Part shown: positions 7,521 to 14,512 of the stretch, in pieces
Layout: every line of letters starts with the position of its first letter
How positions within the stretch are numbered: position 1 is the stretch's first letter
DNA from: RGIG7213 sp045657205
GTDB lineage: Bacteria > Bacillota > Clostridia > Oscillospirales > CAG-272
Assembly: GCA_045657205.1 (NCBI GenBank)
Contig: JAZOSS010000005.1
Location: 1-27,365, forward strand
Direction: 5' to 3'
Length of the DNA: 27,365 nucleotides
Notes under the pieces: model-generated
Database searches by the model: none
Told to the model about the DNA's origin: nothing
What the model saw: the letters and a program-made list of their open reading frames with translations, nothing else
Translations under genes and position numbers: made by a program

Positions 7521-7978
7521 GTCCGCAATTTTTTAAAAAAATCGGAAAGAAGCAGTGATGCTTCTTTTTGCATTATACCGCCTATAACGACGGGAGTATG
7601 GTTGAACGGATATCGGTTCAAGTCCGCAACGGAGCCGAAGCCGCCCGCCTTAACGTCGGCAGTTCCGTAAAACACACGTTCGATGCGTGAGTTTATGACA
7701 GCACCCGCACACATCATACACGGCTCAACTGTGACGAACATATCGCATCCGCACAGCCGCCAGCCGCCAAGTGCCTTGCACGCGCCGTCGATAGCCTTTA
7801 TCTCGGCGTGATGCAGGGCGTTTTTTTCGCTTTCACGGGTATTATGGCCTCTTGATACGATAACCCCGTTTTTCACTATGACAGCGCCTATCGGCACTTC
7901 GTTTTTTTCAAAAGCGAGCGTTGCTTCTTTCAAAGCCTCGCCCATGAAATAATTAACGTCTTCCAGCGTATAATTCAT
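7508..7978 (-). CDS. tadA: tRNA(Arg) adenosine-34 deaminase
   Basis: TadA converts adenosine 34 of tRNA-Arg(ACG) to inosine so that CGN codons can be read. The 156-residue protein has the zinc-dependent deaminase motifs HAE at residues 57-59 (zinc ligand His57, proton-shuttle Glu59) and PCMMC at 86-90 (zinc ligands Cys87 and Cys90). NEVPIGAVIV and GHNTRES are also typical. The frame extends to 8017, but the ATG at 7978 is preceded by AAAAGG at good spacing, and the product starts in the usual place. It follows the CPBP protease gene by 16 nt, so both are probably one transcript. The 3' end overlaps the convergent PHP gene. Confidence 0.96.
   Translation of the reverse strand: MNYTLEDVNYFMGEALKEATLAFEKNEVPIGAVIVKNGVIVSRGHNTRESEKNALHHAEIKAIDGACKALGGWRLCGCDMFVTVEPCMMCAGAVINSRIERVFYGTADVKAGGFGSVADLNRYPFNHTPVVIGGIMQKEASLLLSDFFKKLRTQNS
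7546..7569 (+). terminator. Terminator of PHP gene inside tadA
   Basis: AAAGAAGCA and TGCTTCTTT form a perfect 9-bp stem with a GTGA loop, followed by TT and a further T-rich stretch on the plus strand. It lies 25 nt after the PHP stop codon but within the antisense of the last codons of tadA (the EASLLL region). Confidence 0.65.
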
Positions 7979-7994
7979 AATAGTACCTTTTTTC

Positions 7995-8810
7995 TTATCG
8001 TGCCGTGATACAGGCAATAAACAAACAACTCATAAAATAAAACAGCGACAAAAACGAAACGTCGGGTAATTTCATTTTTTCTCGGAAATATCCGTTTTTA
8101 TAAAGCACAAAAGCGGATACTGCCATAGCTATCAAAAACGTGATCCATACAAACGGTGACAGTATTTTTGAATCCGGCAAAGGATGATACGAGAGAATAA
8201 ACGCCGCAAGATTGTTCAGAAAATGCATCGTTACGGAAAATTTTATCGACGAGGTTTTAACGGTAAAATATCCGAAAACAAATCCGCATACGACGGCAAA
8301 CGGTATCTGCAAGAGATTCATATGGAAAAATCCGAAAACGAGTGAAGAAAAAATGACCGCCTGCGTTTTTGAATACGGCAGTAAATGACTGATTATATAC
8401 TTTCTGACGAACAGCTCTTCAAGTATCGGAGGAAGAATCACAAAATTTATAAAAGACAAGATAACGGCAGGTATTTCCGTATACGTACTTATTCCCGAAG
8501 GAACAAACAACCCGAGACGGCTGAAGAGGTGAGATAAAAAAATAGAAAAAGCGTTTCCGAAATATATTGCTCCTGCACAAAACACGATGCAAGCAAAGCT
8601 TTTTTTCGGGTACACGTTCTCGTCCTTGTAAGCGTCGCATCTCAAAGTCAAAAAAAAGGTCGGTATACACAAACACACAGCATAAACGAGCAAAGACACC
8701 GCAGCACGCGGCAACTGTTGCTGCACACCCGATACAAACATTGACGTGATCATCTGGCAGGCGAGCAAAATGCAAAGAGAAAATACGATCCTCTCCTGTT
8801 TTCTGTGCAT
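7995..8810 (-). CDS. CPBP family intramembrane glutamic protease
   Basis: The 271-residue protein has about eight hydrophobic segments and the CPBP (CAAX protease and bacteriocin-processing, Abi) motifs: EE-x3-R at residues 131-136 (EELFVR), FGFFH with His163, and HFLNN with His196. The paired glutamates and two histidines are the catalytic residues of this family, related to eukaryotic Rce1. Bacterial members act in protein processing, bacteriocin self-immunity or unknown roles. Start 8810 has a GGGGGG-rich ribosome binding site. It heads a two-gene transcript with tadA; a functional link with tadA is not obvious. No bacteriocin gene is next to it. The SCIFF peptide genes are 3 kb away in a different transcription unit. 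Confidence 0.88.
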   Translation of the reverse strand: MHRKQERIVFSLCILLACQMITSMFVSGVQQQLPRAAVSLLVYAVCLCIPTFFLTLRCDAYKDENVYPKKSFACIVFCAGAIYFGNAFSIFLSHLFSRLGLFVPSGISTYTEIPAVILSFINFVILPPILEELFVRKYIISHLLPYSKTQAVIFSSLVFGFFHMNLLQIPFAVVCGFVFGYFTVKTSSIKFSVTMHFLNNLAAFILSYHPLPDSKILSPFVWITFLIAMAVSAFVLYKNGYFREKMKLPDVSFLSLFYFMSCLFIACITAR

Positions 8811-8842
8811 TTTATCCCCCCTATTTGTTATTTTACCTTATC

Positions 8843-8871
8843 ATTGTACAGCAAGAAACACAAAAAATCAA
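8843..8871 (-). promoter_or_regulatory. Promoter of CPBP-tadA unit
   Basis: TTGATT (8871-8866) and TACAAT (8848-8843) on the minus strand are separated by 17 bp, with TG before the -10 box. Confidence 0.65.
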
Positions 8872-8923
8872 CACTTGTTCACAAAAAGTAAAAAAACAAA
8901 CACAAAAAATGTGTAAAAACAGC

Positions 8924-8950
8924 ATATTTTGTGCATCATACACAAAATAT
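8924..8950. promoter_or_regulatory. 27-bp palindrome between divergent genes
   Basis: ATATTTTGTG and CACAAAATAT are perfect 10-bp arms around a 7-nt spacer. A smaller related palindrome (ACAC...GTGT, 8900-8914) and more CACAAAA words lie beside it. It sits between the promoters of the CPBP and M23 genes and is a candidate regulator-binding site. Confidence 0.45.
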
Positions 8951-9009
8951 AATGATTTTTTTTGTTTATAATTACAACGCAAATATTTCAAAGTTAAACT
9001 TGAAAGCAC

Positions 9010-9038
9010 TTGACTTGTTAAAAAAAATGATGTAAAAT
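9010..9038 (+). promoter_or_regulatory. Promoter of M23 peptidase gene
   Basis: TTGACT (9010-9015) and TAAAAT (9033-9038) are separated by 17 bp, with an extended TG before the -10 box. Confidence 0.75.
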
Positions 9039-9090
9039 AATAGAAGTGTCCGAAAAATATCAGCAAAAAAATATTTAACGGAGAAATTTG

Positions 9091-10449
9091 ATGATTAATT
9101 TGAAAAATACTGCAAGACGGATATACGATTCAATAAAGAACAATCCTGTCTCGGCAATAAAGACGGCATCCGTTGCCGCACTGTGCTGTGCAAGCTTCAC
9201 TTATATGGCGTATATGTGTACCTTCAGTTCCGTGACCGTTGCTTACGCTGACGGCGTGAGAATAGGTGCAGTAAACGCAAGTGATGCTCCTGCAGCTGTA
9301 ATGCAGGCATCAAACGATGCTTCACTGATTACATATCCCCCTGTAAAAGCTCCCGAAATAACGTACGAGATTCGTCTTGAAAGACGTGAAGATACTCTTT
9401 CGCAAAAAGAGATATACCAAAAGGTATACGGCATCGTTACGGAAGGATACAGGGAAGCTTACGGTTTATATATAGACGGAAGCTTTGCTTCGGCAAACGA
9501 AGACCGTGCAGTCCTTGAAAACGTAACAAATACGATCGAAGCGGAAATAAAAGCAAAAAACGGGGAAGATGCATCCGTCACGTCGCACTTTGAAATCAAA
9601 AAAATATACTGCAGCGGTGAGTACGTTCACAGCGAAAACAGAATACTTTCTTACCTTGCCGGAGGTCTTTCATACACGGTGGATCTCGATACGGTAACTG
9701 ACATATTCACATATGAAGAAGATAACGACAAGTCGTTTGCACCGAACATATCGGCGAATAACGGCACGAGCATAAACACAAGTGTTGATACACTTGCAAA
9801 CACGAAATACATAACGGTAAATGAACAGATCCCCTACGGTACAATATACGAAGCAACCGACAAATACTTTGAAGGTGCTTATATCAAAAAAAGCGACGGT
9901 GCAAACGGTATCAGTGCCGTAACGTATGAAATAAGATACGAAAACGGAAAAGAAGTATCGAGAGTCGTCGTTTCCTCCGAAACGGTTATGGAAGCCGTTG
10001 ATAAAGTCGTATACAAAGGAACCAAGGAAAAACCGAAGACCGCATCGACAGGACAGTTTATCTGGCCTCTCAACGATGGTGAATATATAATTTCAAGTCA
10101 CTACGGTTACAGAGATCTTTTAGGTGGAACGGACTTTCATAAGGCACTTGACCTTGCCGCTGACAAAGGTGTACACATACATGCAGCTGACGGCGGTAAA
10201 GTTATTTCAGCCGGTCTTAACAGCAGCTCAAACTACGGTATATACGTCAAAATACTTCACGACGACGGAACGGTAACGCTGTACGCACATATGTCGGCTT
10301 GCGACGTGCAGGTAGGCGACAGAGTTTATCAGGGACAGAAGATAGGTGAAGTCGGAAGCACGGGATTTTCCACGGGCGACCACCTTCATTTTGAAGTAAG
10401 AATAAACAATCAGCCTGTAGACCCCGAATTGTACCTGCCGAAAAAATGA
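9091..10449 (+). CDS. Membrane-anchored G5/M23 peptidoglycan endopeptidase
   Basis: The 452-residue protein has an N-terminal signal anchor (about residues 20-45) and an extracellular region of unknown fold. A G5-like domain (about 235-312, with the ITVNEQIPYGTIYEAT and YEIRYENGKEV patterns) and a C-terminal M23 LytM-type zinc endopeptidase (about 325-450) follow. The zinc ligands are visible in FHKALDLA, in LYAHMS and in HLHFEV. M23 enzymes cut peptide cross-bridges in peptidoglycan; G5 domains are found on cell-wall proteins. The start is the ATG at 9091 with GGAG 7 nt upstream; a TTG in frame one codon earlier is not needed. The complete metal site suggests an active hydrolase, possibly a sporulation or cell-separation protein of the SpoIIQ/DipM style, but this is inference. 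Confidence 0.9.
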   Translation: MINLKNTARRIYDSIKNNPVSAIKTASVAALCCASFTYMAYMCTFSSVTVAYADGVRIGAVNASDAPAAVMQASNDASLITYPPVKAPEITYEIRLERREDTLSQKEIYQKVYGIVTEGYREAYGLYIDGSFASANEDRAVLENVTNTIEAEIKAKNGEDASVTSHFEIKKIYCSGEYVHSENRILSYLAGGLSYTVDLDTVTDIFTYEEDNDKSFAPNISANNGTSINTSVDTLANTKYITVNEQIPYGTIYEATDKYFEGAYIKKSDGANGISAVTYEIRYENGKEVSRVVVSSETVMEAVDKVVYKGTKEKPKTASTGQFIWPLNDGEYIISSHYGYRDLLGGTDFHKALDLAADKGVHIHAADGGKVISAGLNSSSNYGIYVKILHDDGTVTLYAHMSACDVQVGDRVYQGQKIGEVGSTGFSTGDHLHFEVRINNQPVDPELYLPKK

Positions 10450-10454
10450 AAATA

Positions 10455-10490
10455 AACTTCGCAAAGAACGCATCTTTGCGAAGTTTTTAA
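10455..10490 (+). terminator. Terminator of M23 peptidase gene
   Basis: A 12-bp perfect stem AACTTCGCAAAG/CTTTGCGAAGTT with a 7-nt loop and a T-run begins 5 nt after the stop codon. Confidence 0.9.
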
Positions 10491-10552
10491 TTTAAAATTT
10501 AAAGTGTTGGCTCAAGTTTGGGGATTTTCACCACACAATGGACAACCTATAC

Positions 10553-10595
10553 AAAAAGCACTTGCGTATCATAGCAGATAAGCAAGTGTTTTTAT
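10553..10595. terminator. Bidirectional terminator after SCIFF maturase
   Basis: CACTTGC/GCAAGTG arms (10559-10588) are flanked by A-runs on the left and T-runs on the right. The hairpin can therefore end minus-strand transcripts from the maturase gene and any leakage from the M23 gene. Confidence 0.65.
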
Positions 10596-10653
10596 ATAAT
10601 TCTAACAAATATAAAGGATCTTTTTCAAAAATCAACTTAAGCCGGCCTTTATT

Positions 10654-12012
10654 TTATTCGTTTGTATCGGCAAGTGCCGCTTTTATGGCGATTGCACATT
10701 CAACACGTTTTTTCTCAAGGTCGCACGCTATTTCGTACGGTTCTTTTATATCCTTGTGGAAATTATAGTTGTTTGCACAGCATCCGCCGCCGCAGAAATA
10801 TCTTGCCCAGCATTCCTTACATTTTTCGTTCGTAAGGATGTTGCACTGTGCAAATTCCGATGCAATTTCACCGTTGAAGGTGTCGTCAAAAATGTTTCCG
10901 AGCTTCATTTCCGTATGTTCAACGAACTGATGGCACGGATAAATATCGCCCTTCGGAGTTACTGCAACGTATTCAGCACCGCATCCGCAGCCCTTCGTGC
11001 GCTTATAAACGCACGGACCTGCATCGAGGTCGATCATAAAGTGGAAGAAGGTGAATCCTCTGCCTTCCTTTTCTCTCTTTATCATTTCCTCTGCAAGCTT
11101 GTCGTATTCCGCATATATCGTGGGGAGATCCTCACGGCGTATGGAAAATTCACTTTCGTCGGGTAAAACGACAGGCTCAACGGATATGTTTGCAAAGCCT
11201 TCATCGGCAAGGCAAAGCACGTCGTTTACGAAATCGAGGTTGTGTCTTGTATACGTTCCTCGTACGTACCAATCCATCGTTCTGTCCTTCGTCAGCTTTT
11301 TGTAAAGCGGAAGGATCTTATCGTACGATCCTTTTCCGTTTGCAAGCGGACGCATATAGTCGTTTATTTCACGGCGTCCGTCGATGGAAAGCACGGCGTT
11401 CGACATATGCTCGTTGATGAACGCTATGGATTCGTCATCAAGCAAAACACCGTTTGTCGTTATTGTAAAACGGATATTCTTGCCGTATTCTTTTTCTTTT
11501 TCGCGGCCGTACGCAACGAGCTTTTTGACAACGTCAAAGTTCATAAGCGGTTCACCGCCGAAAAAGTCAAGCTCAAGATTTTTTATTCCCTTTGATTTTT
11601 CCAAAAGGAAATCAATGGCACGGCATCCGCATTCGTAGCTCATAAGTCCGCGTGCTCTTTTGTAGTCACCGCCGTCAGCAAAGCAATATTTACATCTCAT
11701 ATTGCAGTCGTGGGAAATGTGCAGACACATCGACTTTATGGGCGATACGCCGGGTGTATATTTAAGCGGTTTTGTTATAACGGGCTGTGAAAAAAGCGTG
11801 CCGTCTTCGACAAGGCTCGAAAGCTCGCCGTACGCTTCGTTTATTTCTTCCCTTGAAAAACCTTCAATATCGGGTATTTTATCCGCATTTTCAGGCAACG
11901 CATCGGGGAATTTTTCAAGGATAGCATACGCAAGATCGCTTAAAATATGGACAGCGCCGGATTCGCTGTCCAATGCCAATTTGTAACCGCTTTGGCTGAA
12001 AATATGTACCAT
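10654..12012 (-). CDS. SCIFF peptide radical-SAM thioether maturase
   Basis: The 452-residue radical-SAM/SPASM enzyme installs thioether bonds between cysteines and other residues of the SCIFF precursor (ranthipeptide pathway; a characterised homologue is CteB of Clostridium thermocellum). The N-terminal part (1-90) resembles a RiPP recognition element, with HILSDLAYAILE. The radical-SAM cluster motif CNMRCKYC is at residues 103-110 and DFFGGEPLMNF follows. A SPASM region for two more Fe-S clusters begins at CGCGAEY and includes the cysteine-rich CKECWARYFCGGGCC. The start codon overlaps the SCIFF stop in a TAATG arrangement, so translation is coupled. It is the last gene of the yajC operon. 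The identification rests on the motifs, the Cys-rich tail and the adjacent precursor, and is very likely correct. Confidence 0.95.
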   Translation of the reverse strand: MVHIFSQSGYKLALDSESGAVHILSDLAYAILEKFPDALPENADKIPDIEGFSREEINEAYGELSSLVEDGTLFSQPVITKPLKYTPGVSPIKSMCLHISHDCNMRCKYCFADGGDYKRARGLMSYECGCRAIDFLLEKSKGIKNLELDFFGGEPLMNFDVVKKLVAYGREKEKEYGKNIRFTITTNGVLLDDESIAFINEHMSNAVLSIDGRREINDYMRPLANGKGSYDKILPLYKKLTKDRTMDWYVRGTYTRHNLDFVNDVLCLADEGFANISVEPVVLPDESEFSIRREDLPTIYAEYDKLAEEMIKREKEGRGFTFFHFMIDLDAGPCVYKRTKGCGCGAEYVAVTPKGDIYPCHQFVEHTEMKLGNIFDDTFNGEIASEFAQCNILTNEKCKECWARYFCGGGCCANNYNFHKDIKEPYEIACDLEKKRVECAIAIKAALADTNE

Positions 12013-12170
12013 TATTTATTTTCGGTCTTGTTCTTATTTTCGCACTTCTGGTTAGCAACCGTGCAAGATGTTTTGCAAGCGGACTGGCAAGAAGCCTGGC
12101 ATTCGCCGCAGCCTGCACCGGAAGCATTCTTAGCGTATGTAGTTTTGTTAAGTGTTTTTACGTTTTTCAT
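12012..12170 (-). CDS. SCIFF ranthipeptide precursor
   Basis: This 52-codon gene encodes a SCIFF (six cysteines in forty-five residues) peptide. It reads MKNVKTLNKTTYAKN, then GAGCGECQASCQSACKTSC, then TVANQKC and a tail ENKNKTENK. The six cysteines are at residues 21, 24, 28, 32, 36 and 43. The core pattern C-GEC-QxSCQSACKTSC is the conserved part of this family. The ATG at 12170 has an AAAGGA ribosome binding site 9 nt upstream. The stop overlaps the maturase start, so the precursor and enzyme are made together. The Lys/Asn/Glu-rich tail after the last cysteine is longer than I recall for typical members, which end soon after that cysteine. The final product and its function are not known in general. 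Confidence 0.95.
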   Translation of the reverse strand: MKNVKTLNKTTYAKNASGAGCGECQASCQSACKTSCTVANQKCENKNKTENK

Positions 12171-12191
12171 TTTAATAAATCCTTTCGGTTT

Positions 12192-12650
12192 TTATTTATT
12201 GTAACCGTCGAAGCGGACGGTCTTTTTCTTTTTTATTCCCGACGGTGCTCCGTTTACGCCTCTTTTGCCGGTACAGCCGAAGCAAGCGGTCATAACTGAC
12301 AGCAGAACTGCAATAAAAGGAAAGATAAGATCGACACCGTCGCCGAAGCCGCCGACAAATGACGACAGCAAAATTATTGAAAGATCATATAAAATACCCG
12401 ATATGATACCGCACAAAAAGCCGCATCTTTCGGTTTTTCTTCCGCAGATAAAACCGCATATTGCACTCCCTGCCAAAAATACGCATTTGCCGAGAGGCAG
12501 AAAGCTTCTCGGATGTTCTGCCGTCATAGCCAATCCGGTACATAAGAGTATGGCAACGATGCATACAAAAAGCGTAACACCGAGCGAAATAATGCTGTTT
12601 TTGAGAATATCGGTCAATACACTGCCGTTCTCACGGTTAGATTCTTTCAT
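12192..12650 (-). CDS. TIGR04086-like small membrane protein
   Basis: The 152-residue protein has four predicted membrane segments (about residues 19-43, 53-70, 80-99 and 104-124) and a basic C-terminal tail. Its size, topology and position between yajC and the SCIFF gene match the family TIGR04086, which is found in Firmicutes near this peptide system. I assign the name mainly by context. Start 12650 has a GGAGGGAG ribosome binding site. It lies 21 nt before the SCIFF start and 56 nt after yajC. A role in export or handling of the crosslinked peptide is possible but unproven. Confidence 0.75.
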   Translation of the reverse strand: MKESNRENGSVLTDILKNSIISLGVTLFVCIVAILLCTGLAMTAEHPRSFLPLGKCVFLAGSAICGFICGRKTERCGFLCGIISGILYDLSIILLSSFVGGFGDGVDLIFPFIAVLLSVMTACFGCTGKRGVNGAPSGIKKKKTVRFDGYNK

Positions 12651-12706
12651 TTTCTCCCTCCGAATATTTTTATTTCAAGCATATTCGGAAAATGTTTCTT
12701 TTATGA

Positions 12707-13018
12707 TTATTTTTCGGACGCCTTTACGTCAACGCTCTTGATAGAACCCTTGAGTATGCGTATTCTCGTTCTGTCGCGCGAGGATTCGATAAGAACTGTT
12801 TCGTCCTTTATGCTTACGATCTCGCCGATGATACCGCCGATCGTCGTAATTTCGTCGCCTACGGAGAGTTCTTCAAGCATTTTGGAAATTTCTTTTTCCT
12901 GCTTTTTCTGAGGACGGAGAACGAGGAAATAGAACATAACGATCATCGCAACGATGAGGATTATCGACATAAGTCCCGAACCGCCCGCGGGTGTGCTTGT
13001 GAGAAAATTGCTTATCAT
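12707..13018 (-). CDS. yajC: Preprotein translocase subunit YajC
   Basis: YajC is the small single-pass membrane partner of SecDF in the Sec translocase. This 103-residue protein has one membrane segment (LMSIILIVAMIVMFYFLVL, about residues 16-34), the hallmark RPQKKQEKE just after it, and a cytoplasmic domain with GDEITTIGGIIGEI. The frame is open from a TTG at 13033, but the ATG at 13018 lies 9 nt behind GGAG and gives the standard start. It is the first gene of the operon with the SCIFF system. The usual downstream secD/secF genes do not follow here. Confidence 0.95.
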   Translation of the reverse strand: MISNFLTSTPAGGSGLMSIILIVAMIVMFYFLVLRPQKKQEKEISKMLEELSVGDEITTIGGIIGEIVSIKDETVLIESSRDRTRIRILKGSIKSVDVKASEK

Positions 13019-13056
13019 AAATATAAACTCCAATTTCGTACTGTAATAGCCTTTTT

Positions 13057-13085
13057 ATTATACAATATAATTGCCGTCTTTGCAA
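13057..13085 (-). promoter_or_regulatory. Promoter of yajC-SCIFF operon
   Basis: TTGCAA (13085-13080) and TATAAT (13062-13057) on the minus strand are separated by 17 bp, with TG before the -10 box. No other clear promoter is seen inside the operon, so the peptide and maturase are probably expressed constitutively with yajC. Confidence 0.75.
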
Positions 13086-13230
13086 CGGATAGAAATAAAA
13101 AATGATGAATAAACTGTAAATTTAGATTTCAAACAATAGCTTCTCTTATAATATAAAATATTTTCACCGCATTTTGTCAATTCTCTTTTGAAACATCAAC
13201 GGTAAGTTTGTAAATTATTTTAAAAGCGTC

Positions 13231-13259
13231 TTGACAAAAAAACAAAACTGTGTTAAACT
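13231..13259 (+). promoter_or_regulatory. Promoter of the tRNA-Pro locus
   Basis: TTGACA (13231-13236) and TAAACT (13254-13259) are separated by 17 bp, with an extended TG. It lies 20 bp before the truncated 5' tRNA copy at 13279, the normal distance for a tRNA promoter, and 224 bp before the intact tRNA. Confidence 0.75.
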
Positions 13260-13278
13260 ATTACTTGCGTTAATGTTT

Positions 13279-13298
13279 CGGGGTGTGGCTCAGTTTGG
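13279..13298 (+). pseudogene. Truncated 5' copy of tRNA-Pro
   Basis: These 20 nt are identical to the first 20 nt of the intact tRNA-Pro at 13483 (acceptor 5' strand, D-stem 5' strand and part of the D-loop). The identity starts exactly at the mature tRNA 5' end. It is then interrupted by unrelated GC-rich sequence. It is the remnant of the original gene or of a tandem duplicate. Confidence 0.8.
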
Positions 13299-13482
13299 GG
13301 AAAACGCCTTGCGCCGCCGGTGGCGGATGAAGCAAGGGGTTTTGAGTGGCAGCAACCCGGCGATTGACGAGCGAGTTTGCGAGCGACGGCAGAGCCGTTG
13401 GTTGCAACAGGGAGAGCGCGTAAGCGTTCGCAAAGCAAGAAAAAATAAAATTAGCAAAACAGTTCTTTAAAATTATATATTC
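13299..13482 (+). repeat. Structured GC-rich insert before tRNA-Pro
   Basis: This 184-bp segment separates the truncated and intact tRNA copies. The first 140 bp are GC-rich and full of small inverted repeats, including CCTTGC/GCAAGG around GCCGCC/GGTGGC, CAGCAACC/GGTTGC and ACGGC/GCCGT. The last 40 bp are AT-rich. No credible reading frame or transposase is present. It may be a MITE-like element, or the result of recombination at the tRNA. Confidence 0.55.
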
Positions 13483-13559
13483 CGGGGTGTGGCTCAGTTT
13501 GGTAGAGCGCTTGGTTCGGGACCAAGAGGTCGCGTGTTCGAATCCCGTCACTCCGACCA
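13483..13559 (+). tRNA. tRNA-Pro (anticodon CGG)
   Basis: The gene is 77 nt with CCA encoded. The acceptor stem pairs CGGGGTG with CACTCCG (one G-U pair). The anticodon stem CTTGG/CCAAG encloses loop TTCGGGA, so the anticodon is CGG, reading CCG proline codons. The T-arm contains GTTCGAATC. A long perfect hairpin terminator follows directly. Confidence 0.97.
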
Positions 13560-13560
13560 A

Positions 13561-13600
13561 AAACAAAAATCCGCTGTTAGATCGGCGGATTTTTGTTTTG
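13561..13600 (+). terminator. Terminator of tRNA-Pro
   Basis: A 14-bp stem, AAACAAAAATCCGC against GCGGATTTTTGTTT, with a 10-nt loop begins 2 nt after the tRNA. Confidence 0.9.
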
Positions 13601-13627
13601 TATTATTCATAATCATCAAACAAAATT

Positions 13628-13655
13628 CAAAAGACGGGGTTTTCCCCGTCTTTTG
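13628..13655 (-). terminator. Terminator of degV
   Basis: A 12-bp perfect stem CAAAAGACGGGG/CCCCGTCTTTTG with loop TTTT lies 7 nt beyond the degV stop codon on the minus strand. Confidence 0.85.
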
Positions 13656-13661
13656 TCGCCT

Positions 13662-14498
13662 TTACGCCTTTTCAAAGCCGAGGAGGACTCCGCCTTTTTC
13701 AGCGTAAAAGCTGCATAAGCCTCTTAATTCGTGTATTTCCGTTTTTGCGTTCTTGAATTTCTCCAAAATCAGTTCCTGAAGATGCTGTGCCGCTGTTTCA
13801 TTCTGACAATGGCCTATACTGATCTTACCCGACGCAAAACCTTGTGTTTCAAGCTCTTTTACGAGTGTTTCGAGTGAACGTCTTTCGCCTCTGCATTTGT
13901 GCATCGGTTCAAGTGTTCCTTCGTCGCTTGCACGTCCGACGATGCAGATACCCGCAATACCGACCACCTTTGCAACGATGGGAGAAACTCTGCCGTTGTT
14001 AGCAAATGTTTTCAAGGATTTCAGCATAAAAATGAGTCCCGTTTTTTGCAAATATTCCGTAATTTTTTTGCAAATATCGTCGTAGGGGATGTTTTTCTCT
14101 ATATATTCTTGCAATTTTTCAACGACCAGCGTAACTTCGGGACCTGCTGAAAGTGTATCTATTACGAAAACTCTGCTTCCCTCTTTTTCGGCTTCATACG
14201 TTTGCTTTGCCGCACACGCCGAATTATAGCTTCCTGAAAGTCCGCTTGTGATGGTCACGCAAAAAATATCGTCAGCATCCCCGAAAGCGTTAAGCCAATC
14301 ACCGATATTCGGACACGATGATTTCGACTTACCTTTGTATTTATCCATAAAAGCGACCATTTCACACGTGTCGAGTTCCGCATCATCGACAAATTCTTTC
14401 TCGTCCGTAATGATCTTCATCGGTGCTGTCGCAAACTCGGTATTTTCAAGCCTCAGTAAATCACACGAGGTATCTGCCACGATCTTAATTTTTCTCAT
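13662..14498 (-). CDS. DegV family fatty-acid-binding protein
   Basis: DegV/FakB proteins bind a fatty acid and present it to the kinase FakA. This 278-residue member shows the N-terminal VADTSCDL, the lipid-binding motif TSGLSGSYNSA near residue 90, and the C-terminal ISIGHCQNE region. The frame is also open from an ATG at 14516 that overlaps the marR stop (ATGA). I prefer the ATG at 14498 because GGGGA lies 6 nt before it and the product then starts directly at the first beta strand. It follows marR in the same transcript. No fakA lies in the window. Confidence 0.88.
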   Translation of the reverse strand: MRKIKIVADTSCDLLRLENTEFATAPMKIITDEKEFVDDAELDTCEMVAFMDKYKGKSKSSCPNIGDWLNAFGDADDIFCVTITSGLSGSYNSACAAKQTYEAEKEGSRVFVIDTLSAGPEVTLVVEKLQEYIEKNIPYDDICKKITEYLQKTGLIFMLKSLKTFANNGRVSPIVAKVVGIAGICIVGRASDEGTLEPMHKCRGERRSLETLVKELETQGFASGKISIGHCQNETAAQHLQELILEKFKNAKTEIHELRGLCSFYAEKGGVLLGFEKA

Positions 14499-14512
14499 AC
14501 AATTCCCCATTT

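Noticed and set aside
13270..13566. Minus-strand frame across tRNA-Pro encoding GVTGFEHATSWSRT
   Set aside because: This is the well-known false protein made by translating the antisense of a tRNA gene. It overlaps the tRNA and the structured insert.
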